Shown here in pieces: positions 43,749 through 52,373 of a stretch of DNA of 64,000 bases. The stretch is from Hephaestia caeni (lineage in GTDB: Bacteria; Pseudomonadota; Alphaproteobacteria; Sphingomonadales; Sphingomonadaceae). Below the pieces are notes generated by a model. The model worked only from the letters and a program-made list of their open reading frames with translations, was not told where the DNA came from and ran no database searches. The stretch's first letter is position 1, and every line of letters begins with the position of its first letter. The stretch is from the NCBI RefSeq assembly GCF_003550065.1, contig NZ_QXDC01000002.1:911306-975305 (forward strand). The letters are read 5' to 3'. The translations under genes and the position numbers were made by a program.

Positions 43749-45137
43749 ATGGGGGCGATTCAAGGATTCGCGCGGCTGAAGTCGCTTGCGCTTTTCTGCC
43801 TGGCCAGCCTTTCGCTGGCGGGTTGCGCTAATTTCAACAGCATTCACCGCGTCGACAGGCTTCCAAGTGGAAGCAAGGACGAGGCCGATGCAATCGTCAT
43901 CATGGTCGACGCCAAACAGCGACATCTCCTAGCCATGCCGGAACAGGATCCGGGCAGGCCGACGAGTTGGCGCATGTGCGCTGAAGCCGCGCCTGACGTG
44001 TTTAGTGCGTTTGCGACAAGTGCGGGTGCCAAAGGCGACAAGTCCGGCGGGGCACTGAGTATCGCATCCACCGAGACAGCCGGTACAATCGAGCGAACGC
44101 AAACGATCAATATGATCCGCGAAGCCTTCTATCGGACCTGCGAACGGTATGCGTCGGGAGCAATCAGCAGGGCACAGTTTGTCGTTCAGGCGGCGCGGGA
44201 TCAAAAATCGATGATCGCGTTCTTGGCGATCGAGCAACTGACCGGCGCGGTGCGCCCAAAATCCACCGTCCTGTCTCCAGCTGCGACCGCCGCCAGCATC
44301 CTTTCAGGAGAAAAAGCCGCCAAGCTGCTGACCGACTACATCCAGCGACTTGAGACGGCCAAGGCGGAACAGGCAGCCGCCAAGAAGGCGGTAACGGACT
44401 CCGAAAAGGATGGGGCCTGCTCCACCGGAGACAACGCCAACGAAGCACAATGCACGGCACTCAAGGCCACGTTGGCGAGCAAAGACGAAGCTGTGGCCAG
44501 CGCGCAAAAGGGTCTGGATGATGTGGTTGCCTTGGCCAAAGATCTGGTAACGGCAACGACGGCCAGCACCTCGGCTGGAAGCAATTTCCAAGGCGGCGGC
44601 GTCACACAGGCGGACATTAACGCGACAAATCTGGCGACGGTTTCCTCTGCGGTTGAGCGTATCGTGCAATGGTCCGACCTCAACGAACCGCTGATGTTCT
44701 GCCTCGGCTATTTGAGCGATCCCAGCGCCTCGGCGTTTGCCAACGAACCTCAAATACTGCGGACTTGTCTCGCCTTGCTTCTCGAAAAGCAACGCGCGGA
44801 TCAGCAGCTCCAGGGGCTCGCTGCGCTCAGGATCGACGACCTCCAAACCTTCCTACAAGGCGCCACGCAGGCCAGTTTCTATCGTGGCTTCAAACACGAA
44901 CTGCTGAAGCGGATCAACAGTGTCCCCGAAAACGAGTTCTCCAGCCGACTCCAGGCATTCGAGGCCGCATTGGGAACCACCTTTCGACTGGCGATGGTTT
45001 GCAACACCAAAGCGGCGTGTGTTGCCTTCCTCGCCGACGAGAACAATGACCCCTATCGAAGCGATGTGGACAGCAAATTCGGTGTCCCGAACGGACAGCA
45101 ACAATTGGAAGCCGCTCTAGCCAAATGGACCGACTAG
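43749..45137 (+). CDS. Lipoprotein of the caspase operon, unknown family
   Basis: 462 aa. Lipoprotein signal peptide with lipobox LAGC (Cys26) followed by Ala, so outer-membrane sorting is expected. The mature part is almost all helical; residues of about 185-260 look coiled-coil (YIQRLETAKAEQAAAKKAV; ALKATLASKDEAVASAQKGL). Four further cysteines (CSTGDNANEAQC and CNTKAAC pairs) could form disulphides. I recognise no domain. It is first in a four-gene unit that ends with a membrane-anchored caspase, and may sense or hold an envelope signal for it (inference). Confidence 0.7.
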   Translation: MGAIQGFARLKSLALFCLASLSLAGCANFNSIHRVDRLPSGSKDEADAIVIMVDAKQRHLLAMPEQDPGRPTSWRMCAEAAPDVFSAFATSAGAKGDKSGGALSIASTETAGTIERTQTINMIREAFYRTCERYASGAISRAQFVVQAARDQKSMIAFLAIEQLTGAVRPKSTVLSPAATAASILSGEKAAKLLTDYIQRLETAKAEQAAAKKAVTDSEKDGACSTGDNANEAQCTALKATLASKDEAVASAQKGLDDVVALAKDLVTATTASTSAGSNFQGGGVTQADINATNLATVSSAVERIVQWSDLNEPLMFCLGYLSDPSASAFANEPQILRTCLALLLEKQRADQQLQGLAALRIDDLQTFLQGATQASFYRGFKHELLKRINSVPENEFSSRLQAFEAALGTTFRLAMVCNTKAACVAFLADENNDPYRSDVDSKFGVPNGQQQLEAALAKWTD

Positions 45138-45171
45138 TGCCCCCTGGGGCCCGGCACGCAGGAGACATAGT

Positions 45172-45396
45172 ATGGGTATTACACGGGTCATGGCATTTGT
45201 TGATCCGGGCCAGGCCGATCAACATGCGGGAAGCTATGTTGCAGACGGGTACAAGGTTATCCGTATCGACAAGCCCGACATCATCGAACTGATGAAGCCA
45301 GGCAGCCAGTCCCAATATTGGTACAGCAACGAACATGGCGCTGACGCCGACTATATCCTGCTGATCGCCACCAAAGACAATATTTCCATCAGTTGA
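45172..45396 (+). CDS. 74-aa protein of the caspase operon, unknown
   Basis: ATG with AGGAG seven bases upstream, 34 bases after the lipoprotein gene. Small soluble alpha/beta-looking protein (MGITRVMAFVDPGQADQHAG; a hydrophobic strand YILLIATKDN near the end) with no signal peptide or membrane helix. Size and acidity would fit a small regulator or inhibitor of the caspase. No family recognised. Confidence 0.6.
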   Translation: MGITRVMAFVDPGQADQHAGSYVADGYKVIRIDKPDIIELMKPGSQSQYWYSNEHGADADYILLIATKDNISIS

Positions 45397-45427
45397 GCTG
45401 CCCAGCAGCAGTGTAGAGGAGGGCAAA

Positions 45428-45766
45428 ATGACCATCGACGGCAGTTGGGCGATCTTCGGTGTCGGGTGCGCGGGCGGTGCTCTCGCGGAACTCTTCCACT
45501 GGTGGAATCTCCGCCAGGAGGCGCAGTTTCCGGAGTACGTCAAAAGCGCATTCTACTGGGGCATCACCGCCGCGATGATCCTCACAGGTGGACTGATTTC
45601 CTGGCTGTATTTCGGCGAACATGCCGAGGGAATGCTGGCGCTGCACGTGGGGCTGTCAGCGCCACTGATTTTGCAGAAGTTGGTGACGAGCGTTCCGGAG
45701 AAGGGCGGCGCGAAGAATGTAGTCCTCAACCCGGCCCCGACAGTTCGCCGTTTCTTCACCTGGTGA
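45428..45766 (+). CDS. 112-aa membrane protein of the caspase operon
   Basis: GAGGAGGG closely precedes the ATG. Hydrophobic segments near residues 6-22 (SWAIFGVGCAGGALAEL), 42-64 (FYWGITAAMILTGGLISWLYF) and 70-85 suggest two or three membrane passes. The stop overlaps the caspase GTG start (GTGA), so translation is coupled and equimolar production with the caspase is likely. Family not recognised; it may be a membrane partner of the caspase. Confidence 0.65.
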   Translation: MTIDGSWAIFGVGCAGGALAELFHWWNLRQEAQFPEYVKSAFYWGITAAMILTGGLISWLYFGEHAEGMLALHVGLSAPLILQKLVTSVPEKGGAKNVVLNPAPTVRRFFTW

Positions 45767-48402
45767 TCGAAACCGGCGCCCTCGTCGTCGGCATCGGCAA
45801 CTACGCTTATCCGCGTCAGGACCAGTTTCCGCCTCTCGCCTTCGCGACCACGGATGCGGATGCCGTCGCGCGATACCTACAGACCTGCTGGCCCACAGAG
45901 GACCGTGCCCGCATCGTCCGGATTGACGAACAGAACGCCACCATCGCCGGGATCGGGCGTGGCTTTACCGAGCTTCAGAAATCGGGACCGTTCGAGCTGC
46001 TGTTCGTATTCCTGTCGGGACACGGGCTCGTCGACGGCGAACTCGCCGGCTTCCTGTGCCAGCCTGAGGCCGACCAAAGCAGCTATCAGCTTCTGGCGCC
46101 CACCGCCCTCGATGCGCTGCTGACGGCAACGCCGGCGAAGCGAACTGTAGTCATCCTCGATTGTTGCTTTGCAGAGGGCATCGTTGGCCGGATGGAGTTC
46201 TTTTCCCGCCTCGGCACCGACATGGCGCGTCTGTATATGGCTTCTTCACGCGAGACGCAGCGGACATGGGAGGATGAAGGCGCCCAGCATGGTGTTTTCA
46301 CCGCACATCTGCTCGATCTCCTGAACACCGGCAGTTCCACGAAATTGGGCGGCGTACGGGACGTCCTCGACGTCGACGGGGAACTGTTCCCGGTAATCTG
46401 CGACCAGGTCCCACTCTATGTCTTCACGACCAAAGGTCAGATTCAGGAGCCTGTGAAGGGTGGCGTCTCATCCGCCACCGTAACCTTGCCTGTTGGGCGC
46501 ACGGCCCGACGGCTGAACGAACAGACCGCCCTCGGCACCGCCCTACGACGTGTCCGGCAGATCGGCCTGGGGGTGGCTGCCGGGATCGGCGCGCTGCTCT
46601 GTTTCTCGTACACAATGCTCTACTATGTTGAGCCCGATGCAAGTGGGTCGCTGACGGTGCACCGCGGCACGCGCTGGCTGGAACCCGTCTTTCGCTTTCT
46701 TCCAGACGTGCGAGTAGATACTGGCATCAACGTCCGGGACCTTTCGGCCAATCCGGCGGCTTCGCGACCCCTGGAAGGCGGATACACGACAGGCGTCTGG
46801 ACGCATCTCACCGCGGATGGATACCGCTCTTGGTACGAAACCGTAGCAGCGGGCCTGGAGCCAAGCGCCGCCGCGCGTTACGAGGTGCTCCTCGGCACAC
46901 GAGGCTCGGCCGCGAGCAACGTCTTGAACGAATTCTCGCTGCCCTCCGACATAGCAGCTGCGGCATGGTCCGCGATGGCACGGTCCCAGCCGATCGAGCT
47001 CGACGCGATCCTCAAGCACCTGCCGGTCGATTTTGAGGAGCCTCTGCTCACACCGTTCAATCCGGACAAGCTCGATTTCAACGTGCTCGACCGATCGGTC
47101 GGCGACATGGAGGCTTTCGCAAGCGCACTGGACTATTCAGCCGCGATCGATCCCGTTCGCACGATGCCGGTGTATCTGCGATTCGCTAAGGCGACCCAAG
47201 AATGGCTCGCTCACAACACCGACGCACAACGTGGCCGCGACGCGCGAGCCACAGTGCGCAATGCAGTGGCCGGCGTGCTCGCCGTCATTGTTCGCGCAAG
47301 GAAGGATCGCGGTATGCCCGCCCTGGACTCCGGTTCGACCGCAACGATCAAGGCGCTGTCAGCGATGGGCTATTCAAACATTCTGGATAGCGCCGTCGGG
47401 CAAATCCCCGATCCCGCTGCCGCCTCGGCGGCCGCCGCGCATGCGCTTGAAAGCTTCAGAGGCGACCCATTCGATACCGATCAGGAGCGTGCGCTACGCG
47501 CGATCATGACAAGCCTCGACGGCTCTCGAACGGCGCAATCGATGACCGACCAAGTCTATGCGCGCTTCGCACAGGCCGGCAATTCGATGAACCCTTATCT
47601 CTCGCGGTACCTGATCGCAGCCGGGGATACAAAGTCCCTTTCGCCCACGATCGTTGCGCGGCTGCTCGGCCAGACACGAATGGCCGCCGTAAAGCCCGAA
47701 CGCGACTTCATGGATTCCGAACTTGCACGCATCCTGGCGCACGGAATGCGCCAAGTGCCGACAAAAGACCGGGCTGTTGTCTATCGGCTGATCGACCTGG
47801 TCGCACGCGACACCACACCCAAATCAACCTCGACCGCCGAGATGTATGCCGCGCTCGGCAAACACAGGCTCGACCCCCCAGGAATGCTGGCTAAGGTGGA
47901 GGCCCAGGCACGAAAAGCCCCACCCTACTCGCCACATGACCCGGCGGACCCGGGCACAGGACTTCCAGGCATGTCGGTCGTGGTCGGCTATGGGCCGTGG
48001 GTGGCTGCTCTTGCCCTTTACGGACAGAGCCGGGAGCTGCCGGCACACGACATCGAGATTCTACGCGATCACCTGCGCGATCCCGCGCTTCGAGACCTGA
48101 TTATTCCAGCGCTGGCAGCGCAAGAGAAGACGATCGTCCGCGGCGATCCGGTAGAGCAATGGGTGCGCGAGCTCCGCTCGGTTCCCCAGGACTCGATGCA
48201 GCGACAGATACGCGAAAGCATCTTCACGGCGCGGCTCGCCGCTCTCGATCGCGGTGCGTTCGAGGGTGCCATTCGGACGCTGCGCGCGGCTCGCATAAGG
48301 GAAGCGGAACCCGAGGTGCGCATCGCGATCGGCACGGTAATAGCCGACGCACAATTTTGGCGCGTGCGAACGCCGGCGGCGGGGCAAGCGCTGTTTCAGT
48401 AG
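45763..48402 (+). CDS. Membrane-anchored caspase-like protease (peptidase C14 family)
   Basis: 879 aa with a GTG start overlapping the previous stop; an open frame further upstream is a shadow of that gene. Caspase fold at residues 1-225: IGNYAYP start, DADAVARYL, catalytic His87 in FLSGHG and catalytic Cys in VVILDCCFAEG (Cys134 or 135). A single membrane helix (about 267-288, IGLGVAAGIGALLCFSYTML) is followed by some 590 mostly helical residues, rich in alpha-helical-repeat-like sequence, predicted on the other side of the membrane. A cytoplasmic protease joined to a large periplasmic domain suggests envelope sensing coupled to proteolysis or cell death (inference). Confidence 0.8.
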   Translation: MIETGALVVGIGNYAYPRQDQFPPLAFATTDADAVARYLQTCWPTEDRARIVRIDEQNATIAGIGRGFTELQKSGPFELLFVFLSGHGLVDGELAGFLCQPEADQSSYQLLAPTALDALLTATPAKRTVVILDCCFAEGIVGRMEFFSRLGTDMARLYMASSRETQRTWEDEGAQHGVFTAHLLDLLNTGSSTKLGGVRDVLDVDGELFPVICDQVPLYVFTTKGQIQEPVKGGVSSATVTLPVGRTARRLNEQTALGTALRRVRQIGLGVAAGIGALLCFSYTMLYYVEPDASGSLTVHRGTRWLEPVFRFLPDVRVDTGINVRDLSANPAASRPLEGGYTTGVWTHLTADGYRSWYETVAAGLEPSAAARYEVLLGTRGSAASNVLNEFSLPSDIAAAAWSAMARSQPIELDAILKHLPVDFEEPLLTPFNPDKLDFNVLDRSVGDMEAFASALDYSAAIDPVRTMPVYLRFAKATQEWLAHNTDAQRGRDARATVRNAVAGVLAVIVRARKDRGMPALDSGSTATIKALSAMGYSNILDSAVGQIPDPAAASAAAAHALESFRGDPFDTDQERALRAIMTSLDGSRTAQSMTDQVYARFAQAGNSMNPYLSRYLIAAGDTKSLSPTIVARLLGQTRMAAVKPERDFMDSELARILAHGMRQVPTKDRAVVYRLIDLVARDTTPKSTSTAEMYAALGKHRLDPPGMLAKVEAQARKAPPYSPHDPADPGTGLPGMSVVVGYGPWVAALALYGQSRELPAHDIEILRDHLRDPALRDLIIPALAAQEKTIVRGDPVEQWVRELRSVPQDSMQRQIRESIFTARLAALDRGAFEGAIRTLRAARIREAEPEVRIAIGTVIADAQFWRVRTPAAGQALFQ

Positions 48403-48492
48403 GGGGTACCGCGTGAGAAGCCGATCGGTTCCGCATTTCATCGCGCGACTGATCAAGACCTGCCAGCGAAGTGTCCGCATCCCGAATGCAGA

Positions 48493-49329
48493 TCAGTCGA
48501 TGTGACGCTCCGTCAATGCCGCCTCGACCGCGACCACATCCGAAGGGCTGTTGACTTCCCAAATTCCGCCGGGCGGCGCCCCGACCTCGACCATCCGGAC
48601 CGGGATACCCGCGTCGAGGAACCGAAGCTGCTCAAGTCCCTCCGCCTGCTCGAATTCCGACGGCTCTAGATCACGATATGCCAACAGGGTCTCGCGACGG
48701 TAACCATACACCTCTAGATGCAGATAAACTGGCGGGCGATCCATGCGAGCCCCGACATGTGGAATTACCCGCTTGGAGAAATACAGCGCATTCAGCCTTC
48801 GGTCGAACACGACCGACGTCATGCGAAATCGACCCACCCTTTCGTCGGTCCGCAGGCAGTCAGCCTCGACCGACGAGCTCCGTACCATAACCGTCCCAAC
48901 GCCGATGGTTGGATCCTCTCGCATCGTTTCGATCAGTGCATCGACCGCCAATGGCGGCGTAAGCGGAGCATCGCCCTGAAAATTGATAATGAGATCCGCT
49001 TTGAGCCCGGCCGCAACCACCGCCGCGCAGCATCGTTCGGTGCCGTTGAGGCAATCGGTGGGCGTGAGCACCACCGATGCCCCGAACCGGGCCGCGGCTT
49101 CCTGGATTCGCACATCATCGGTTGCGATCCAAACTTCTCCCGCACCGCTTACCAAGCACGCCGTCTCCCAACTCCTTTGCAGGAGACTCTTGGCGCTGCC
49201 CTCTGCGCCTCTCAGTTCCACGAGGGGCTTGCCCGGGAATCGCGTTGACCCGTATCGCGCCGGTATGATGATCGCCACGTCGGCATCCCGACCACCATGT
49301 TCGGTGCCGCCCACGACCCGAAGCATCAT
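48493..49329 (-). CDS. kdsB: CMP-KDO synthetase-like cytidylyltransferase
   Basis: 278 aa from ATG-ATG at 49329 overlapping the kdsD stop (ATGA). N-terminal nucleotidyltransferase signature IIIPARYGSTRFPGKPLVEL, then the nucleotide-loop ATDDVRIQEAA, NFQGDAP (usually QGDEP; here Ala) and YLHLEVYGYRRETLL. KdsB activates KDO with CTP for lipopolysaccharide core or capsule. Coupled to kdsD, it forms a two-gene KDO unit that reads convergently against the caspase operon. Confidence 0.85.
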   Translation of the reverse strand: MMLRVVGGTEHGGRDADVAIIIPARYGSTRFPGKPLVELRGAEGSAKSLLQRSWETACLVSGAGEVWIATDDVRIQEAAARFGASVVLTPTDCLNGTERCCAAVVAAGLKADLIINFQGDAPLTPPLAVDALIETMREDPTIGVGTVMVRSSSVEADCLRTDERVGRFRMTSVVFDRRLNALYFSKRVIPHVGARMDRPPVYLHLEVYGYRRETLLAYRDLEPSEFEQAEGLEQLRFLDAGIPVRMVEVGAPPGGIWEVNSPSDVVAVEAALTERHID

Positions 49330-50312
49330 CCGATCCCGAGGCGCAGGAGATCGTGGATATGGACCAACCCACGCACTTGCCGGGCGATATTGTCTCCTAA
49401 AACGAACAAGGACGTGATCTGGGACTGTGACATTGTTGCCAGTGCCTCCCGCGCGTTGGCACCGCACCGAAGTGTGCGCGGCCGCGATGTCATGATCGCC
49501 TCAGGAGTCACACGCGATAGTTGCCCTGCGTTCCGACGAATGTCTCCATCAGTAACGACCCCGAGCAAACAGCCATCGTCAGAGACGATACCCATCACGC
49601 CGAACCCTTTGCTGCCTATCACATCCAGAGCGGCCTCCATCGACGCACCTGAAGGGAGCAGAGGCAACGCATCGTCTCGATGCATGAAATCATCGACCAA
49701 CAAAAGATCGAGCCCGCAACCACCGCCGGGACCGCGGCGGTAAAGATCGCCCGCAGTCATGCCTCTGATCCGGACGAGGGCCATCGCGAGAGCATCCACA
49801 AGCGCACCCATCATTGTCATGGATGTCGTCAATGTACTTCCAAAGGGGCAGACTTCCGGCTGCGCCGGCAGAAGAAGGACGACGTCCACTTCCCGCGCCA
49901 CAAGCGATGCGCGATTTGATGTGATGGCGATCACGGGGATCGATAGCGCCTTTGCCCATCGAATGATCAACCCGCACTCGCGAGCCTCGCCGGATTTCGA
50001 CAGCAACAGCAACGTATCGCCCGCCATCATGAGACCGACGCCTCCATGAAGCGCCTCGGCAGCATTGAGGGAGCAGGCCGGTGTTCCTGTCGCGACGAAA
50101 GTAGCAACCAGCTTCGTACCGATACTCGCGGATCGGCCAACACCGCAAACAAGCAGCCTACCCTTTGTGTTCTGGACCAGCTCGACTGCAGCAACAAACT
50201 CCGCATCGAGAGAGGCGAGGAGCCTGAGTGCCTCAGCCTCCGTCGCGATCGCCTGACGACCCATCTCGAGGATGGTCGACGAGTCAGCTCCCAACACGCG
50301 ACTCAGAGACAT
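49326..50312 (-). CDS. kdsD: D-arabinose 5-phosphate isomerase (SIS plus two CBS domains)
   Basis: 328 aa from the ATG at 50312 (AGGAG nine bases upstream). SIS domain at about 35-165 (GRLLVCGVGRSASIGTKLVATF, DTLLLLSKSGEARE) followed by two CBS domains (ALDVIGSKGFGVMGIVSDDG, GVVTDGDIRRNAG). The enzyme turns ribulose 5-phosphate into arabinose 5-phosphate, the first step to KDO. KpsF/GutQ-type paralogues share this fold; pairing with kdsB supports an envelope or capsule KDO role, perhaps as an accessory copy. Confidence 0.88.
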   Translation of the reverse strand: MSLSRVLGADSSTILEMGRQAIATEAEALRLLASLDAEFVAAVELVQNTKGRLLVCGVGRSASIGTKLVATFVATGTPACSLNAAEALHGGVGLMMAGDTLLLLSKSGEARECGLIIRWAKALSIPVIAITSNRASLVAREVDVVLLLPAQPEVCPFGSTLTTSMTMMGALVDALAMALVRIRGMTAGDLYRRGPGGGCGLDLLLVDDFMHRDDALPLLPSGASMEAALDVIGSKGFGVMGIVSDDGCLLGVVTDGDIRRNAGQLSRVTPEAIMTSRPRTLRCGANAREALATMSQSQITSLFVLGDNIARQVRGLVHIHDLLRLGIG

Positions 50313-50473
50313 GATCGCACGCTCCTTGCGCTCGGCCAGGGAGCGATGAACACCCTGTAACTGATTCAAACTAATCGACGAGGCCCGCCTGCTCTCCTAG
50401 GGGAATCCGCAGTCACCACGATTTCTTCACGATAGAACAAAATCCTTGCGGCGGCGCCCAAACTGCCCCCGCG

Positions 50474-51232
50474 TCACGCCGCGGCGCGCACCAGATGCTG
50501 CCTGGCAACGGAAAGCCAACCCATCATCGCCTCGGCGGCAGAGTCGGAAAGTTCGACGTAAACGCGTCGTCGATCGCCGGCATCGGGTCTACGCACGAGG
50601 ATGCCCTTTTCCGTCAACGTCTTGACCCAACGCAACGCGGTCGTTGCCGGAACGCGACCAGCCGCGCATAGACTCGATATCGAGACCTTCGTCCGGCGCA
50701 GCCGCGCCTCCATCAGGTCCAGCATCATATCCCACGCCGGATCTGCGAAGAGCGTTTCCTCGAAGAAGTTGCTCCGCAAACTTCGCATACGCATTATCAC
50801 CTGGACCCCGGCCGCAAGCGTGGCCGCGTCGTCCTCCGCTCCCACACTGCTCACCTCGCCCCCCATTGCGGGTTCGGAAGCATCCGCCGCGGCCATCTCC
50901 AGGTGCAGACCTTCGTCCCAGAGATAAACATCCCTATCCGAAGGTCCATCAACCAGAACTCGATCCCGTTTCACACAAGGCGCGTCCAGTGTTCCCGACA
51001 CATGCGCGAAACCCTGCCTGCACTCCCCTGTGCCCGGGTCACACAATCGCACTCCCTCGACAGCACTGCCATCACCAGCCGAACTCGAACAGCAAAAGCC
51101 AAGCCCAGCGACTGAGTCGCTGGCATCCGCCCTTGATGCCGATAGCAGGAACGGGGCGGCTTGCCGCGCAGCTAGCGGCTTCCCCATCATCGGCGCCGTA
51201 ACGACAATGATGCCCGTTTCGCTCTTGCACAT
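50474..51232 (-). CDS. MarR-like winged-helix regulator with N-terminal extension
   Basis: Up to 252 aa. The C-terminal 90 residues form a winged helix (DLMEARLRRTKVSISSLCAA, RVPATTALRWVKTLTEKGILVRRPDAGDRRRVYVELS) of the MarR type found in sphingomonads. The first 150 residues look like a receiver- or sensor-like domain without motifs I can name. It is divergent from the prepilin peptidase gene and could regulate it. Start uncertain. Confidence 0.7.
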   Translation of the reverse strand: MCKSETGIIVVTAPMMGKPLAARQAAPFLLSASRADASDSVAGLGFCCSSSAGDGSAVEGVRLCDPGTGECRQGFAHVSGTLDAPCVKRDRVLVDGPSDRDVYLWDEGLHLEMAAADASEPAMGGEVSSVGAEDDAATLAAGVQVIMRMRSLRSNFFEETLFADPAWDMMLDLMEARLRRTKVSISSLCAAGRVPATTALRWVKTLTEKGILVRRPDAGDRRRVYVELSDSAAEAMMGWLSVARQHLVRAAA

Positions 51233-51420
51233 AGGCAGTCCCCGCTCCCACTGTGGCCCACGCCACGCTCAACCTGAAAGCAAGCCCATACATTGGGCCG
51301 CGTCAACCGGAACAAGACAAGATCGACCAATCCATGAAACTTGGCGACTATCTGTCACTGTCCTGAAATATATCGAAACCCCAATACCAGAGAAATAATA
51401 CGATTCTACGAGCCGCGCCC

Positions 51421-52185
51421 ATGATCAACCCATCACCTGACATCATATGGGCCGCGACGCTCGGAATTCTCGGAGCGTTGATAGGCAGTTTCATCTCTAC
51501 AGCAATCGTCCGCTGGCGAACAGATAGTCCAATCATTCTGGACCGATCACGATGCGACAGCTGCGCACGCAACCTCAAACCATTCGAGCTCGTTCCAATA
51601 TTAAGTGCCGCAGCGTTCCAATTTCGCTGCCGAACATGCCATGCGCGAATCAAATCCATCCATCCATTGATAGAAACAGCAGCCTGTCTGATCGGCCTGC
51701 TTGCCGGCATAGCCGCGCCAGGCACCCAAGCGATCGGAGGCGCCTTGTTTGGATGGCAACTTCTCGCGCTAGCCGCCCTCGACATTCGTCACTTCCTTCT
51801 GCCCAATGCTCTGACCGCTGGCCTTGCGGCCACCGGCTTCGCCGCGAGCTTGGCTGGCCTGGGCCCGACGCCCACCGATAGCCTGCTGGGTGGTCTCGCC
51901 GGCTTTGGATCGTTGTGGTCGGTTAGAAAAGCCTATCGCCTGATGCGCGGCCGAGAGGGACTAGGCGGAGGAGATCCAAAACTGTTCGGCGGCATCGGCT
52001 TTTGGCTGGGCTGGTACGCCCTTCCCTATGTCTTGCTCAGCTCAAGCGTACTGGGTCTGGCCATCGCCGCTATTCGCCTTTGGCGGGATCCAAACTTCGC
52101 AACCGACCGACCCATCCCGTTCGGGGCCTATTTGGCTCTCGGCGCCTTCCCGGCCTGGCTTACAATCGCAGCCGCCGGAAACTAG
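51421..52185 (+). CDS. gspO: Prepilin peptidase (GspO/PilD family, A24)
   Basis: 254 aa, polytopic. It has the N-methylation domain zinc motif with two CxxC pairs (Cys45/Cys48 and Cys70/Cys73) and the two catalytic aspartates of this family: Asp121 in ALDIRHFLLPN and Asp185 in the GGGDPK motif. It would cleave and methylate the pseudopilins GspG, H, I and J encoded at the other end of the window. It stands apart from the gsp operon by 45 kb. Confidence 0.92.
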   Translation: MINPSPDIIWAATLGILGALIGSFISTAIVRWRTDSPIILDRSRCDSCARNLKPFELVPILSAAAFQFRCRTCHARIKSIHPLIETAACLIGLLAGIAAPGTQAIGGALFGWQLLALAALDIRHFLLPNALTAGLAATGFAASLAGLGPTPTDSLLGGLAGFGSLWSVRKAYRLMRGREGLGGGDPKLFGGIGFWLGWYALPYVLLSSSVLGLAIAAIRLWRDPNFATDRPIPFGAYLALGAFPAWLTIAAAGN

Positions 52186-52373
52186 CCGCCTGCGGAGTTA
52201 TCCAGACACGCCTTCCTAACTTTCCGCGAGCCGCTTCAAGCAACACGACCGGCAAGACCATTTTTCTTTGCCAATATCAGGCCGGGCCTGTGTCCTACCT
52301 AAAGGGGAGCATGGCCGCGTCGAGCGGCAGGCCTGACGTCTTTGTCCAACTATACCCAACTGCAAGGACTTCC

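Noticed and set aside
45445..45762. Upstream extension of the caspase reading frame
   Set aside because: It is out of frame with and fully overlaps the 112-aa membrane protein gene; GTG at 45763 overlaps that gene's stop, which is a typical coupled start.
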